Origin: Meghimatium bilineatum
Taxonomy: Eukaryota; Mollusca; Gastropoda; Stylommatophora; Philomycidae
NCBI GenBank assembly: GCA_034231615.1
Contig: CM067311.1
Location: 19,720,173-19,784,172 of the forward strand
Length of the DNA stretch: 64,000 nt
Reading direction: 5' to 3'
Part shown: in pieces, positions 21,800-33,204 of the stretch
How the letters are laid out: every line of letters starts with the position of its first letter
Numbering within the stretch: position 1 is the first letter of the stretch
Translations under genes and position numbers: made by a program
The notes under the pieces: generated by a model
Database searches by the model: none
Told to the model about the DNA's origin: nothing
What the model saw: only the letters and a program-made list of their open reading frames with translations

Positions 21800-22340
21800 A
21801 GAGCAGATTAAGTTACACAAGAAAAGAAATTAGAAAGCCAACACCAACTCAAAATGAATACCAAATTAATATCAAACAAGAACAAGTGATCATTCTTTGC
21901 CTCTGAACAGGACAGAACCAATTCTGCATCAACATGTATACAAATTTCAATATTACAACACAGTCATGTGTACAAAGTTGGATTGGCACCTCAGAAAGAA
22001 GATTATATATTTAATCATCATCATGTGCCATCGCCGCAACAAATGTTGGCTGCAACAGACCACCAACAATTCCCTGTCTCTTGTTTTGGTGGTGACTGTA
22101 ACTTGTCCATCTTGTGATGTTGCTCTCAAATATGTATCTCTGCTTATCTCTTGCTCACCTCCTTTGACTTTACCCTCAAGTAAGGTCTTCAACAAGGTGT
22201 TAAATTAAATCAAGTTAAAACAAGGACTTAAACAATGTCCTGAATATGAAATGCTGAGACAAACACAATGGCTAACAACACTAGAAGAAGTCTATGTAGT
22301 TAAAAATACAGTAAAGTTTATAGAGTATAAGTACATTCCA
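21800..22340 (+). pseudogene. RNH-A LINE 3' remnant, split by RTE-3 tail
   Basis: Before 21990 the sequence follows the RNH-A C-terminal region (KANTNSK..., HQHVYKFQYYNTVMCT, compared with the zinc segment of the 16.5-kb copy). After 22205 it resumes with LKQCPEYEMLRQTQW and ends in a GTGAGTGAAAGAAAAAGAAG tail like that of RNH-A. The interrupted part holds an RTE-3 fragment. It is old and divergent. Confidence 0.7.
22005..22200 (-). pseudogene. RTE-3 LINE 3' tail fragment nested in RNH-A remnant
   Basis: The minus strand reads KTLLEGKVKGG and TKTRDRELLVV, ending in a CATGATGATGATT tail. The same wording and tail occur at 46085-46460. It is severely 5'-truncated. Confidence 0.75.
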
Positions 22341-22960
22341 GGTGAGTGAAAGAAAAAGAAGCTATGAACAAGCAATACTTACAGTTGACTGCATATGTAA
22401 AGCCCTGCACCCATCAGATCAAAAATTAAGTTCATCTACTTATTCTCTTGCTATGGACTGTTGATCTGCAGCTTAACTCTTTATCTCCATAAAAGTTTCC
22501 TGCTATGCAAGTGTAAATTTTTGTCATATTTTTTAGTAAATTGTGTTAGCATTTATATTTTTCCATTTTCCCCCTCACTATTCTGTCCACATTAACAATT
22601 ATGACATCAAAATGTTCAGAAATGGATAGGTAATAAGAATCAGTTGAGTTAGTTTGCTTACATACAATATTGTGTTAGTTGTGGAAAATCTAATTCAGAA
22701 AAAACAATAAAATGTGTACATACCCAAGCTATACCCCAGAAAGCTGACTCATAATCCATTTCTATTGGGGAAAAAATACATTCACATGCAACCGGAACCA
22801 TTTTGAAATACACACATTATTTATATATAGATAATTACTTATAAATGTCACCTTGTCTGGACATCAGCAAATGCATATAAAATATGAAATTTTCATAAAA
22901 CTGTATATTGTTTACATTTTAGTATCCAGCATACATTTTACATATTCTTAGATATATATA
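22341..22960. other. No gene seen
   Basis: AT-rich presumed intron sequence without a recognised element. Confidence 0.4.
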
Positions 22961-22964
22961 TCAC

Positions 22965-24780
22965 ACACACAAGTTATTATATTTTTATATACTGGTCTGA
23001 ATATTTACATCCGCGTGTGATATTCCAAAAAGCATGATTTTGGATGTAGCTGATCACTACTTGTATTGTATATGCATTTGACATGGAGTCTCTTTGCTGG
23101 TGTACTGCAATACACACAGTTGCAGTCCTTATCGACATACTTGGCCAAATACATAGCACTTGTTGCATTGCTAACACATATGTTGGGAACTGTTGTTTTA
23201 TGTCTTCTATGAGCTGCTTCACAAGTTCACACTTGAAATCGAAAAAATGTGTGTTTGTTATCATTCGGATGAGATAGCTTGTACAAGATGACAGCATTAT
23301 GCTGTAAATTTCAAGTAGCCACAGAAAGATCTTCTTCCACCAGTTTTTTTAACGGATTTCCAAACTGCCACAGTAATCAATATTTTGGTGACAACCATTC
23401 ATTGATTTGTTGTACATATGTACAACAAGTGGCGTATCTTAGTCCGAAACATTTTCTTCTGTTTTGTTGCAGTAGAAGCCAAGATGCATGGTTTCTTTGT
23501 GTTCTTGTCATGCCATGCTATGCACATAACCTTACTGGTCACATCAGAAAACCACTTTGACTCTTTACGTTGTAATCGTAAGGTCTTCAAATTTAGTGGA
23601 CGATCCTTACGGGAGGAATTTACAGTGCCAGTAAAATTTATGCTTCGTTCCAGTAAATAACTGATGACTGGCATGGCAGTGTTGTACCTGTCCACATACA
23701 CAGTGTTCCCTTTCTGTATATCCTTCAGCAGTGTTTGAAATACTTTTACTGCTTGAAGGCCATTATTATCAGCTTCAGGAGCATACGAGGTCAGTTTTCC
23801 ACAATACAGTAGTATATTCCATATATAGCCTGTCATGCTATAACATAAATGAGTTTATGTGATGTGGCTTGGAAGCATTATATTGCTAATGCATCTTCTC
23901 TTGAATCCAATTATCCAGTTACCATTTCATCAATGGATAAGTCCTGAAATAGGTAGAAGGAAGCTTGGAATCTAGCCACCAAAGCTTTCAGAAAAGGCTG
24001 CATTTTTTTTCTTTAGATCGTGCCCTGACATCACCTACATGGAGCATGGAATGATATATTGCTTAAAATCTCTCCTTACTTGGAAATATTTGAAAAAATC
24101 TTTCCAAAATGAGTGTGCGAAAATTATGGTGTTTTTGTCCAGTAATCCATTATTCTTGGGCTCTTTCCAAGCCAAAAATAATTAACGCCAAAAATCAAGA
24201 AATTTATCTCGGGTTACAGGCTTCCAATTTTTGAAAATTGATCTTGATGTCAGTTGTTGAAGCAGACATTTTGACCTTTCCTTGATCCTAAATTCTGCAT
24301 TTTCATTTATATCAATTTTTAAATTATCAATAATATCCTGTCAACAGCTGACTGAGACAATCTAATGCTGAAGATTTCTCATCTAATGGAGCCGTCAATC
24401 CTGATGTTCATGTTGGATCAAATGTGAAATCATTTATAGTTTTCATTTCTGGTGATGATCGACCTCATTCCATATCAATTGTTGAGGTTGATTGCTAACT
24501 GTGTTGGGCATCGTACTGCTTGTAGTTGCATGTTTTCTTTTTTTAGAATTCAGTTCACCTGAACTACTAGCACTAGCACATGGCTGAGTCAACTTCATCA
24601 ATAATCAACTCAGAATCAGAACTTTCATCAAAGTCCAATTGTTATAATTCCACATCATCACTGTCATCCAAGTTAATGTCAGAATTATTAGCTAACGTAT
24701 TTTTGAACATTTCCAAAGTCTGACTAGCTGTCAGACAGCGAGGTCTAGATTCTATTGCTTCAAATAAAAGTAGCAAAAAT
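22965..24780 (-). pseudogene. piggyBac-like transposase (copy 2)
   Basis: Minus strand. The N-terminal acidic part (about 24760-24560) reads LDDSDDVELQQLDFDESSDS. The best frame (23399-23836) contains MTGYIWNILLYCG, GNTVYVDRYNTAMPVISYL (the family's catalytic aspartate region) and LRLQRKESKWFSDVTSKVMC. A C-terminal cysteine-rich finger (about 23180-23000, CNCVYCSTPAKR...CFLEYH) is the zinc-binding domain typical of piggyBac transposases. Frameshifts and stops are frequent between pieces. It is more complete than copy 1. Terminal repeats and TTAA flanks were not identified. Confidence 0.85.
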
Positions 24781-25189
24781 TACACACACTAAAAATATAA
24801 ACCAACCTGTTTATTTGAAAAAAAAAGATCAATTTCTTTTAAAGTTGCAACTCTTGTTAGATAGGTTTAATCTCAAATGACAGTACTGGAAATAGGAACA
24901 TTGTGTTTGATTTTGCAGACTTCGTGATGTTTATAATTCATGATAGTAAATTCCTATCAAAGTGTTGATTTCAACTGCTTTTTGGCATAGTGGGTCTCCA
25001 AAATGTAGATTTTAGCAGCTCAGTGAACGACAAGTATCCATCGTGAAGCATCCTTTGTTACAGAAACATTAGCATTGCTTTGTATGTTATTGCGAACAAA
25101 TCAGTATAAACATCAACTCATCTAAAACAAATATATTGGGTTTCACAAATGTAACAGTCAATGTCAAACCCAACAAAAATGTGCTAGAG
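24781..25189. other. No gene seen
   Basis: AT-rich sequence. The last 8 bp (25182-25189) form the left copy of the hAT target-site duplication. Confidence 0.4.
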
Positions 25190-25329
25190 CATAGGTTCCC
25201 ACACTTTTTCGGTCCACTACCCACTTTACAAGACACAAACTTTGTAACACCCCCCTCCCCAATTATAAAAGTTTTCCACGCACAAGCTGTTTGATATTTT
25301 CTATGTAAATAGTTACTAATGATACATTG

Positions 25330-26970
25330 CTGCTTATGCCGTTAAAGCTGCCATATTATGCTGATGATTTGGTGCTGTCGTATGTAGAATATCAAAAAAT
25401 CACCAACATGAAAATACAAAAGACTGCAGACAACATAGCAGCATGACAGAGAAATCAATGGTAAATATCACCGCTGAAAAGTCCTCAACACACTCTTCAC
25501 GATCTCAAATAAGGACAAAGCATGAGAGATAAAACTTGAAAATGTATGTATCCAAATAGAAGATGAACTTGGGCACCTGACTACATAAGAGATTGGCATG
25601 GAAACCTCACATTTTGAAATAGAGGCAGAGACAATAAAGAAACTTGCCATCCAGAGGCAAGCTGGGAGCGGGAGATGTGGCAACTTTAAAGAAGGTATAT
25701 ACAGGTGTAATTATACCAGTACTGGAATACGAATTTAACAGCATTAACTGCAGCATCCAATTCCCATCTACACAAGCTCTGGACAGGGCACAAAATCAAG
25801 CATTCCACAATATCACAATGCCCAAAAAGACCTCTCCCATAAATGAAATAAAAAAGAATACAAGCAACACACACCCCCCTCCCCCTTTTACCATACAGGC
25901 AGGAAACTATGACCATGATCCATGCAGAAAAGTACAAGAGCATGCAAGCACACCCAATGAAGACCAGATTCTGTGATGTAACCAGTGGAAGGCTGAAGAG
26001 AAGCAATTTTATTCACCAATAAAAAAAAGAACTAAACAGAGAATATAAAGAAGGTCTACCAGAAATAACAAAGGAAATAAAACACCAACACTTTTCCCAG
26101 TCATGTGAGGGCAATATCAAAAACTCACAATCAGAACCACAATTAACAACAACTACACTATGAGAGAACTGAATACTTCCAAAAGAAAACAATAGTATGC
26201 AAATGGTAGAAGATATGTACCTCAGAGAAGCGTGTATACAAGTATATACTGATGGATCAGCAACCAGAGCAGTGAAGAATGGAGGTTCTGGATTTTACAT
26301 AAAATACCAAGAAAAGAGAATGAATCCACATGTGCACCAACTGGAATCATCTGCTCCAACTACTCTGTAGAATCACAGGCCAGAAACATTGCTGCAGAAA
26401 TAATTAAAAACACTATAAGCCAATGTCAACCGGTGATGTTTCTTACTGATACAATGTCTGTCCTATAAGCCTTTGCAAGTGATAAACTGCCAGACTTGAA
26501 GAAAGTCATATGAGAAGTGAACATTCAGTTAATATATCTCACTGTGGCATACCAGGAATGTAGAGGCAGATATACTGGCAAAAGATGGAGCAACACAGGA
26601 ACGAAAGGACCAAGAAATCACCTGTCAGGAAAAAGACCCTCATCACAGCTATTAGACAATCGACCACCCAAAAGACAACTATCGCTATCTTGACAGAGCT
26701 AAGCAGATTGTCTTACATATCAGGGCAACAAACTAAACAGCCACAGACTATGACTGATTCCATCACCCGTGTCCATGTAGGCAGGCAGCAAAGGCCACAG
26801 AACATATCCAGCATTATACTAAACCAGTTAAGCCCCCAGAGATGGATATCCACAGACAGCTGTATTGGAGCACTGAGGAGCTTTTAAATACAGCAGCATT
26901 TATTAAGAAAATCAAATTGCTGCATAAACATGGTTAAAATGTGAACGAGAAGAAAAAGAAGATGCCATTA
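25330..26970 (+). pseudogene. RNase H-class LINE remnant inside hAT
   Basis: Plus strand: YYADDLVLS (RT active site, about 25350), VIIPVLEYE and LDRAQNQAF (about 25700-25800), then RNase H QVYTDGSATRAVKNGGSGF at about 26235, and a late ISLWHTRN..EADILAKDGATQ that corresponds to SHCGIPGNEKADQLAKEGA. The order and wording follow RNH-A, so this is an older, diverged relative. Many frameshifts; inactive. Confidence 0.8.
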
Positions 26971-27199
26971 AATTATTGAAAAGTAGTGGCTAATATGTAT
27001 TTTATCTTGAAACAAGTTATTGCTATACCGATTTTGATGACACCTAATCCATATGTGCAGATTGTAAAGTGTATGCTCGAACACACAGTTTTATACAACA
27101 GTTTAAATAGGAAAATATGGAATACATATTAAGAGATTGCATTACAGTAGTAAGAATCTTATTGTAATAATTAAAACACCCTAAAACATATTATATAAA

Positions 27200-27697
27200 T
27201 ATTTATTTTGAACGTATAAAGTAAAAATACTACCGGTAAGCAAAAATAACAATTTAATGTGAAGGAGGAGCCTGGTGCATTTGTAAAAGTTTGTTAATAT
27301 GGGTTCAACTTTCGTTAAAAACAGTCGTAAATCGCCACGCTCAGTTATATGCACTTGGTTCCTTTTCTTAGTAAATTCGCTACAGCACTAAACCCATGTT
27401 CAGTAAAATGAGGAAGTGCAAGTACAATTCAGAATTTCTGCATTATTTCCCATAATCCAGGGTACAGTACCAGTATAGATTTCTGAAGTCAGAACTTTTG
27501 GTATCCACTTTGAAATTTTATTTTTAGTTCTTCATTTATTGTGAGTTCTAAGAGTGCCTCTTCAAAATGTGATGATCCTGCTGTGTTTACATGTGAGAAC
27601 AGATCTAGAACCCAATTTGGTATATGCCTATTCATGTTTAAAATATAATTGAATAGCTCAATTTAAATCAGCATGAAGAACCTCCACATGTTGATAG
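27200..27697 (-). pseudogene. hAT transposase C-terminal (dimerisation) region
   Basis: Minus strand: WVLDLFSHVNTAGSSHFEEALLELT (shown here in part), then LKIKF, then LPHFTEHGFSAVANLLRKG, and after a stop APGSSF. These match the conserved end of ZBED5/SCAND3-like hAT transposases, where the ...EKGFSA... helix mediates dimerisation. Stops interrupt it. Upstream parts are separated by the mariner insertion and are too decayed to read. Confidence 0.75.
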
Positions 27698-27699
27698 TA

Positions 27700-28768
27700 C
27701 GAGGCGTGTTCAAATGAAAACGGGACTTGTGGATTTATTTAAAAAGTATCATACGCAATTTAATATTTTCAACGGAATTGAACAAAGCAACCACTTGTGA
27801 ATAAGAATGCACCTGGGTTCATCAGAAAAAATCTCCGTATGCATTTAGGCAAGCATCCCACTGTTTAGGTAGACGTCGAATACCGTCCGAGAAAAAGTTG
27901 CGTGGCTGTTCTCTGAACCATGTGGTCACCGCTGTCTTCACGTCTGCGTCGCTGTTGAATCGCTGTCCCTTTAGTGCTTTCTTCAACGGTCCGAACAAAT
28001 GGAAATCTGCAGAAACCTGTGTCTTGAATTTTTTGGGTTTTGGTGAACCTGGATGTTTCCATTGCATGCTGTCAATTTTGCTGCTCGGTTCATAGTGGTG
28101 GCACCACGATTCATCACCTGCCACAATGCTCAACAGAAATGCATCACCCTCTGCCCTGTAACGCATCAGGTGGTTCAAACTCCACCCCATCCGTTCTTCC
28201 TTATGGTGGTCAGTCAACATCCGTGGGACCCACTGTGAACACACCTTCCGATAGTTCAATTTCTTCCGAACAACCATGTGGGCTGTCCCAATTGACATAT
28301 GGAATTCTTCTGCAAGCGAACGAATGCTCCGACGACGGTCAGTCAGTACTGCTTTATCAAGCACGGCTATGGCTTCTTCTGTTGCAACAATATGCGCCTG
28401 ACCTGGCCGTGCAAGATCTGCCGTTAACTCACGTCCGTCTTTAAACATACGCACCCACTCCATCACTCTGGTCCTCGACAAACATTTGTCACCATATGCT
28501 GCCTTCATTCTCCGATGAATGTCTACTGCTTGACATCCTTCAAATGAAAGAAACTGGATCACAGCACGCTGATTCACTTTGGACGGGTTCGGAATCACAC
28601 CCGCCATATTGTTAACAGTCTTCTGCAGCACATATGCATGCTGGGAAGATGAACACGTGACTGTATGTAAATTATTGGATACTCATTACTAGTGCAAAAT
28701 GTCATCAATATCAGTGCGCTCTATCACGCGTGGTGTAACAAGTCCCGTTTTCATTTGAACACGCCTCG
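27700..28768 (-). mobile_element. mariner element with perfect terminal inverted repeats
   Basis: The element begins CGAGGCGTGTTCAAATG and ends with its exact complement. The inverted repeats are 31 bp and identical (27700-27730 and 28738-28768), with TA on both sides (27698-27699, 28769-28770), the Tc1/mariner target duplication. The length of 1,069 bp is about 230 bp short of a standard mariner because of an internal deletion in the transposase. It sits within the hAT element. Perfect repeats mean recent arrival. Confidence 0.96.
27822..28607 (-). pseudogene. mariner transposase, in-frame internal deletion
   Basis: Single open frame, about 261 residues from MAGVIPNPSK; the upstream ATG at 28631 is possible but less like family starts. 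The N-terminal paired-type DNA-binding part has AVIQFLSFEG and SRTRVMEWVRMFKDGR, then RRSIRSLAEEFHMSIGTAH. The catalytic part has VAGDESWCHHYEP (first aspartate). Shortly after KKFKTQ it jumps to ADFHLFGPLKKALKGQRF, the region of the third aspartate. The stretch with the second aspartate (the HDNA.PH motif) is absent, although the frame is kept. Family transposases are about 340-350 residues. The protein could still bind ends but lacks a full D,D34D triad. Confidence 0.93.
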
Positions 28769-29259
28769 TATATAAGTAAATCTTCTTTTTTGAAAGACAC
28801 TACTGATAAATTTGAAAAAGGACTATATTGTTCTCTACAAATTCCGCTTGTGCAGAAGAATTTTGCCCACTAATATGTACACATATCACTGACATAGAAA
28901 ATTGACATCTATTTCTGTATAGAAAATTGACATCTATTTCTGTCAGATATGGTCAATTTTCAAATTACTGTTAGTAAATAATTGAAATATTAAAAAATTG
29001 ATTGAGCATATGATGAATTAAAATGCAAAATTTAAATTTTATATGATTATCCAGTTGCAAAATCACGAAAATAAGTAGTTTTGAAATATACTTTATTAAT
29101 TTCTTCTATGAGTAGCCACCAATCCCTAAGACCGCTTGAACACCCTCCCCCCCCCCTATCGCTTCTAAATTCACCAGCACTCCCTCCCCTTCAGCACCTA
29201 CTGGGGGGGGGGGGGCAGTACCGTTCACTTTGGGAACCTATGTACTAGAAGAAACTAAA

Positions 29260-29811
29260 GCCTTCAACTATTTGATGAGTATAAGATGGTGATATAACAA
29301 AATGTCAACCTGTATAGCTCTAGCAGCAGGTGCATTTAATAAGTTTTCAATTATATAGTGCTCACAAGAATTAAATAAACTTACAAAGCATAGACTGTTT
29401 AGTGTGTGCATACTACCTGTATTAACATACAGATGCAAAGCTTGAAATCTACACTAGCAGTAGAGACTAAATTAATCATCTTTAAAAACAGGTGCCTTTA
29501 AAGAACATTGAATACACAATGCACATATTTAGGTCATTCACTGAGTGAAGAAACAAACCGAGAATTAGAGTCAAATTTTATAAGTAGAAGAAGATGAAAT
29601 TACATCGGCCATGTACTTAGAATGGATAAAAACAGACTTCCCAAACAATCTATCATGTGTAGACAGAAAAAGAAATGTAGGTCACCCAAAAGAAATTCCC
29701 AAAAAAGAAATCAACAAAGAAAGCTCAATATTGGGCATAAGTAATACACAATAACTACAACAACTTTACAAGGTGCTCAACATGGAATGAAATGACTACT
29801 GATCTATATGT
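29260..29811 (+). pseudogene. RTE-like LINE C-terminal remnant
   Basis: Plus strand near 29595-29700 reads RRRWNYIGHVLRMDKNRLPK, the 'WFGHVLRM' motif near the C-terminus of RTE/CR1-type polyproteins. Nothing else is clear. Old and truncated. Confidence 0.5.
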
Positions 29812-31290
29812 ACTTACGTAAAACAGGGTTTTTAAAAATGTTTCACTAAGATTAAGATACGACGGACTATCACTAAAACTAGGGGGTTATAATGAACAAA
29901 CAAGAAAACATACACAAAACATTTTCAACTTTTCAACCAAAAGGTCTTTATCAAGATACGCACAAAACAAACAAAAAAGACGACGAATGAAAATTATCAG
30001 AACACACAAAAACGTGTCCAACCGAAATATGGATGTAAGATGCCGGAAGGACAGGAAGTATATAAAAAACGTAAATATAGGTGGAAACGATAGAAACAAA
30101 ACGTAAATGACGTAAATGACGTAACAAAATGAATAAAGACACAGACCACACAACCCAGTACTAGACAAAAGAGTGGTCAGAATTGAGTCCAAAAGGCTTG
30201 AGGGTATCCAATTCAAAAATAAGATTATTTTCTAGAGAGTAACTTGATCTATCATCTGTGGTGTAGGATCTGATGGCAGTGACCTGAATATCAAGAGTAC
30301 CATCATGGCCATAGCAGTTGAAGTGTGTGGCAATGGGAGTAGATGTTCTGTGCTTGATGGCATGGAGACGGTTACAAAAGCGGTCGCTCAATCTTTAGCC
30401 GGTTTCCCATATGTATTGCTTGCCGCAGCGTTTACATATAATCACGTAAATAAAATTACGGGACTCACATGTAAAGGCTTCATCGATGGAGAAAGTCGCC
30501 TTAGGAAATGAAATGGAGCGCATCTGAACCACATAAGGACATGTATAGCAACAGCTTCATGTGCAGCGAACATTACCAAAGTGGTCGGGAACAGAGGACA
30601 AGGTGGCTATGGACCAAGATGTCCTTCAGATTTTTGTCGCTCTCTTATAGACCACTAGAGATAAGTCCTGGAAAGCAACACGGGTGTCAGGATCAGACTG
30701 GAGAAGGGAATAATGTTTAAGCATGATGCGTCGGACAGAAGAGTTATGGGGATGAAAGGTAAGAACAAGTTTCTGAGGAGGAGGAGGAAGAATCCTGAGA
30801 GCTAGTCAAGGTATCAAGGCGAGACAACTGGCGCACATGGAGCCAAGCGGATGAAAGAGTGCTGTCAAGGAACGAGTGTCTACGGAAAAACTCGATCATA
30901 TCAGAGGACTTGTTGAGAAAATCATCGTAATCGCTGCATAAGTGACGAAGGCGAAGAAGCTGGGAGTGAGGCAGAGAGTTGCGACAAGTGGGAGAATGAG
31001 AAGTGTAGAACAGAGAGCCATGTGCATCAGTAGGTTTATAATAAACAGATGTGCTGAGGTAAGGGAGATGAATGGTGTCAAGAAAGTTGACAGAAGTAAT
31101 GGAGATGTTAGATGTAAATTGAATAGCACGGTTGAAACTGCTGATGAAGTTGATGAAGCGAGAAAATTCCACTTCGGACATCTCAGTGATACCTATCCCA
31201 TTGTCAATGTATATGTGGAAGAGATGGGAACGGTCCATCATAGGGTGACCAAACAAGATGTTCTTGATTGTCATATTGAAATTTTCAATT
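29812..31290 (-). pseudogene. Penelope-like element copy A (RT C-part, GIY-YIG, 3' end)
   Basis: Minus strand. 30744-31274 gives the end of RT: HIYIDNGIGITEMSEVEFSRF, SITSVNFLDTIHLPY and VYYKPTDAH. The GIY-YIG endonuclease (about 30161-30520) is frame-broken, with RFCNRLHAIKHRTSTP and ENNLIFELDTLKPFGLN. The 3' UTR follows with TCTTGATAAAGACC...GGTTGAAA at about 29927-29957 and a terminal part shared with copies B and C. The catalytic YIDD reads YIDN here. Penelope-like elements encode a telomerase-related RT plus GIY-YIG nuclease for target cutting. 5'-truncated and head-to-head with copy B. Confidence 0.88.
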
Positions 31291-32004
31291 GCAACTTCTC
31301 GTCTTGCAGGTACTTTTATGTTTTAGTTATTAGTTTAGCTTCATTTTCATCCATATCTTCCATTATCATGCATTCGCTACAGCACTTCTTCAAATGTTTG
31401 CGTCACTAAGCCATTGTTTATTTCAGCCGTTTGCCGCATGACATACATTATACAGCAACTGACCTGGCTCTCGTTACGTTATAGAAGACCAAATTCTTCT
31501 GTCACTGCCATTTTCTTGTCACCTGTGACCGTCGTCATGTTACCCCTAAAGGATTTTTCTCTAGCTTCCATTCATCAGCTGGTTTCGTGTACCCGCGTAA
31601 CAGCGCTTACTCAAACGTCTTGACAACAAATGCACGTTTCAACGCATGCATATTATACTCCACTTCTAACATCTTTTAACCACACTCATCTTTTACCTGA
31701 TCTAGACTCTTCTAAAGTCTTACTTTCAAAATGTTTACAGTCCCTTACTTGCAACAATAATCTACTCTCTCCCTCATTCGTGGTATTATCCACGTTCTCA
31801 GTGGGTAGTTATGTGCACTCATCACAACAATAAACTCAATTCTCTTCACTCCAAAACTCACGCTGTTTTCCCCCGTTCTAGTCCTACTGCTTTAGCTTAT
31901 CCTTCACTACCTCGTCTCCATACTCCCTCTGATCTTCTCACTTCTCACCTCACTACTAATGTGGATGTTCATCTTCCTGATCATTCCAATGCCCCGGTGG
32001 TTCG
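31291..32004. other. Unassigned, between two Penelope-like copies
   Basis: Several short plus-strand ORFs (31414-31833) rich in S, L and T lie directly before copy B and could be its N-terminal or leader region. No motif confirms this. Confidence 0.3.
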
Positions 32005-33085
32005 CATGCCTCTTCTTCTCTTCCTCCTGCTTGTCGCAACTCTCTACCGTACTCCCAGCTTCTTCGACTGCGTCGCTTATGTAGCGATTACGACGATTTT
32101 CTCGACAAGTCCTCTGAGATGACTAAGTTTTTCCGTAGACGATCGTTCCCTGACAGCATTCTTTCATCTACTTGGCTCCGTGTGCGCCATTTGTCTCGCC
32201 TCGATACCTTGACTAACTCTCAGGGTTCTTCCTCCTCTTCTGATATGGTTACACTTGTTCTTACCTTTCATCCCCATAACTCTTCTGTTCGACGTATCAT
32301 GCTCAAACATTATTCTCTTCTCCAGTCTGATCCTGACACCCGTGACGCTTTTCATGACTTACCTCTGGTGGCTTATAGGCATGATAGAAATCTGAAGGAC
32401 ATCTTGGTTCATAGCCACCTTAAGTCTTCTGTTCCTGACCATTTTGGCACTGTTCGTTGCTCACGTCCGTTGCTTTACTTGTCCTTGCGTAGTTCAGATG
32501 CGCTCCATTTAATCTCCCAAGACCACTTTCTCCATCGATGAGGCCTTTACATGCGAATCCCGTAATGCCATTCACGTGATCAAATGTAAACGCTGTGGCA
32601 AACAGTACATCGGGGAAACGGGCCTACGGTTGAGCAATCGCTTTTGTAACCATCTTCATGCCATCAAGCACAGAACACCCACTCCTGTGGATACACACTT
32701 CAACGGCGTTGGTCATCATGGTACGTTGGATATTCAGGTCACCGCCATCAGATCTTGCACAACCGATGATAGATCTACGTATGCTCTAGAAAATCGTCTC
32801 ATTTTTGAATTGGGTGCACTCAAGCCTTTTGGACTCAATTCCGACCACTCTAATGTCTAGTACTGGGTTGGTGTGGTCTTTGTCTTTATTCTATTTGTTG
32901 CGTCATTTACTCATCTTTTTGTTCGTTTCGTTTCCACATATATTTACGTTTTTATGTACTTTCTGACCTTCCGGCATATCATTTCCATATTTCCGTTGGA
33001 CGTTGTGATAATTTTTCCATTCGTCGTCTTTTGATGTTTTGTTTGTGTCTTGATAAAGACCTTTTGGTTGAAACGTTGAATGTGA
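32005..33085 (+). pseudogene. Penelope-like element copy B (RT end plus GIY-YIG)
   Basis: Plus strand. 32119-32541 reads MTKFFRRRSFPDSILSS, VLTFHPHNSSVRRIMLKHYS and LPLVAYRHDRNLKDILVHS, the RT-to-endonuclease linker. A frameshift near 32540 leads to the nuclease at 32576-32860: IKCKRCGKQYIGETGLRLSNRF (shown in part), the GIY-YIG core with its preceding zinc-type cysteines, and ENRLIFELGALKPFGLN. The 3' UTR holds the ribozyme-like motif at 33049-33077. It is followed at once by copy C, giving a head-to-tail pair. Confidence 0.88.
33049..33077 (+). ncRNA. Degenerate hammerhead-like motif at Penelope 3' end
   Basis: CTTGATAAAGACC, a TTTT loop, GGTTGAAAC: a short hairpin (ACC/GGT) between a CUGANGA-like box and GAAAC. 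Penelope-like elements are known to carry hammerhead ribozymes near their repeats. Here two core positions differ from CUGANGA (UUGAUAA), so cleavage is doubtful. The same motif is at 38719-38747 (+) and about 29927-29957 (-). Confidence 0.4.
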
Positions 33086-33089
33086 TTTG

Positions 33090-33204
33090 TGTATTGTAAT
33101 TTTTATGATTTCTTATGTGCTTATCATTGCCCATCATTGCCCACTATTTTTAGATATAGTCTGTCGTGTCCCATTGAAACGAAATATAAACCTGTGTTTT
33201 ACGT
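33090..33204 (+). repeat. Penelope pLTR-like boundary segment
   Basis: The segment ending ACCTGTGTTTTACGTAAGT recurs after copy C (about 38760-38875) and, inverted, at the outer end of copy A (about 29815-29910). It therefore lies both downstream of B and upstream of C, as in the tandem 'pseudo-LTR' arrangement of Penelope-like elements. Confidence 0.7.

Larger units (their letters stand above)
25190..29242 (-). mobile_element. hAT element with terminal repeats, carrying nested insertions
   Basis: The ends match in inverted orientation: CATAGGTTCCCA at 25190-25201, and the complement TGGGAACCTATG at 29231-29242, with weaker similarity further in (ACTTTTTCGGT against AGTGAACGGT). The flanking octamers TGCTAGAG (25182-25189) and TACTAGAA (29243-29250) agree at 6 of 8 bases, as expected for an old 8-bp hAT duplication. 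The terminal motif is that of the animal ZBED5/SCAND3-like hAT group. Inside are a transposase C-terminus (27200-27697, minus), an RNH-A-like LINE remnant and a mariner. C and G runs lie near both ends. Confidence 0.8.

Noticed and set aside
30942-31409. 155-codon plus-strand ORF
   Set aside because: Antisense to Penelope copy A RT, which shows the family motifs in order.
33049-33077. Active hammerhead ribozyme
   Set aside because: Two of the invariant core positions are changed in the visible copies, so I report only a degenerate motif.
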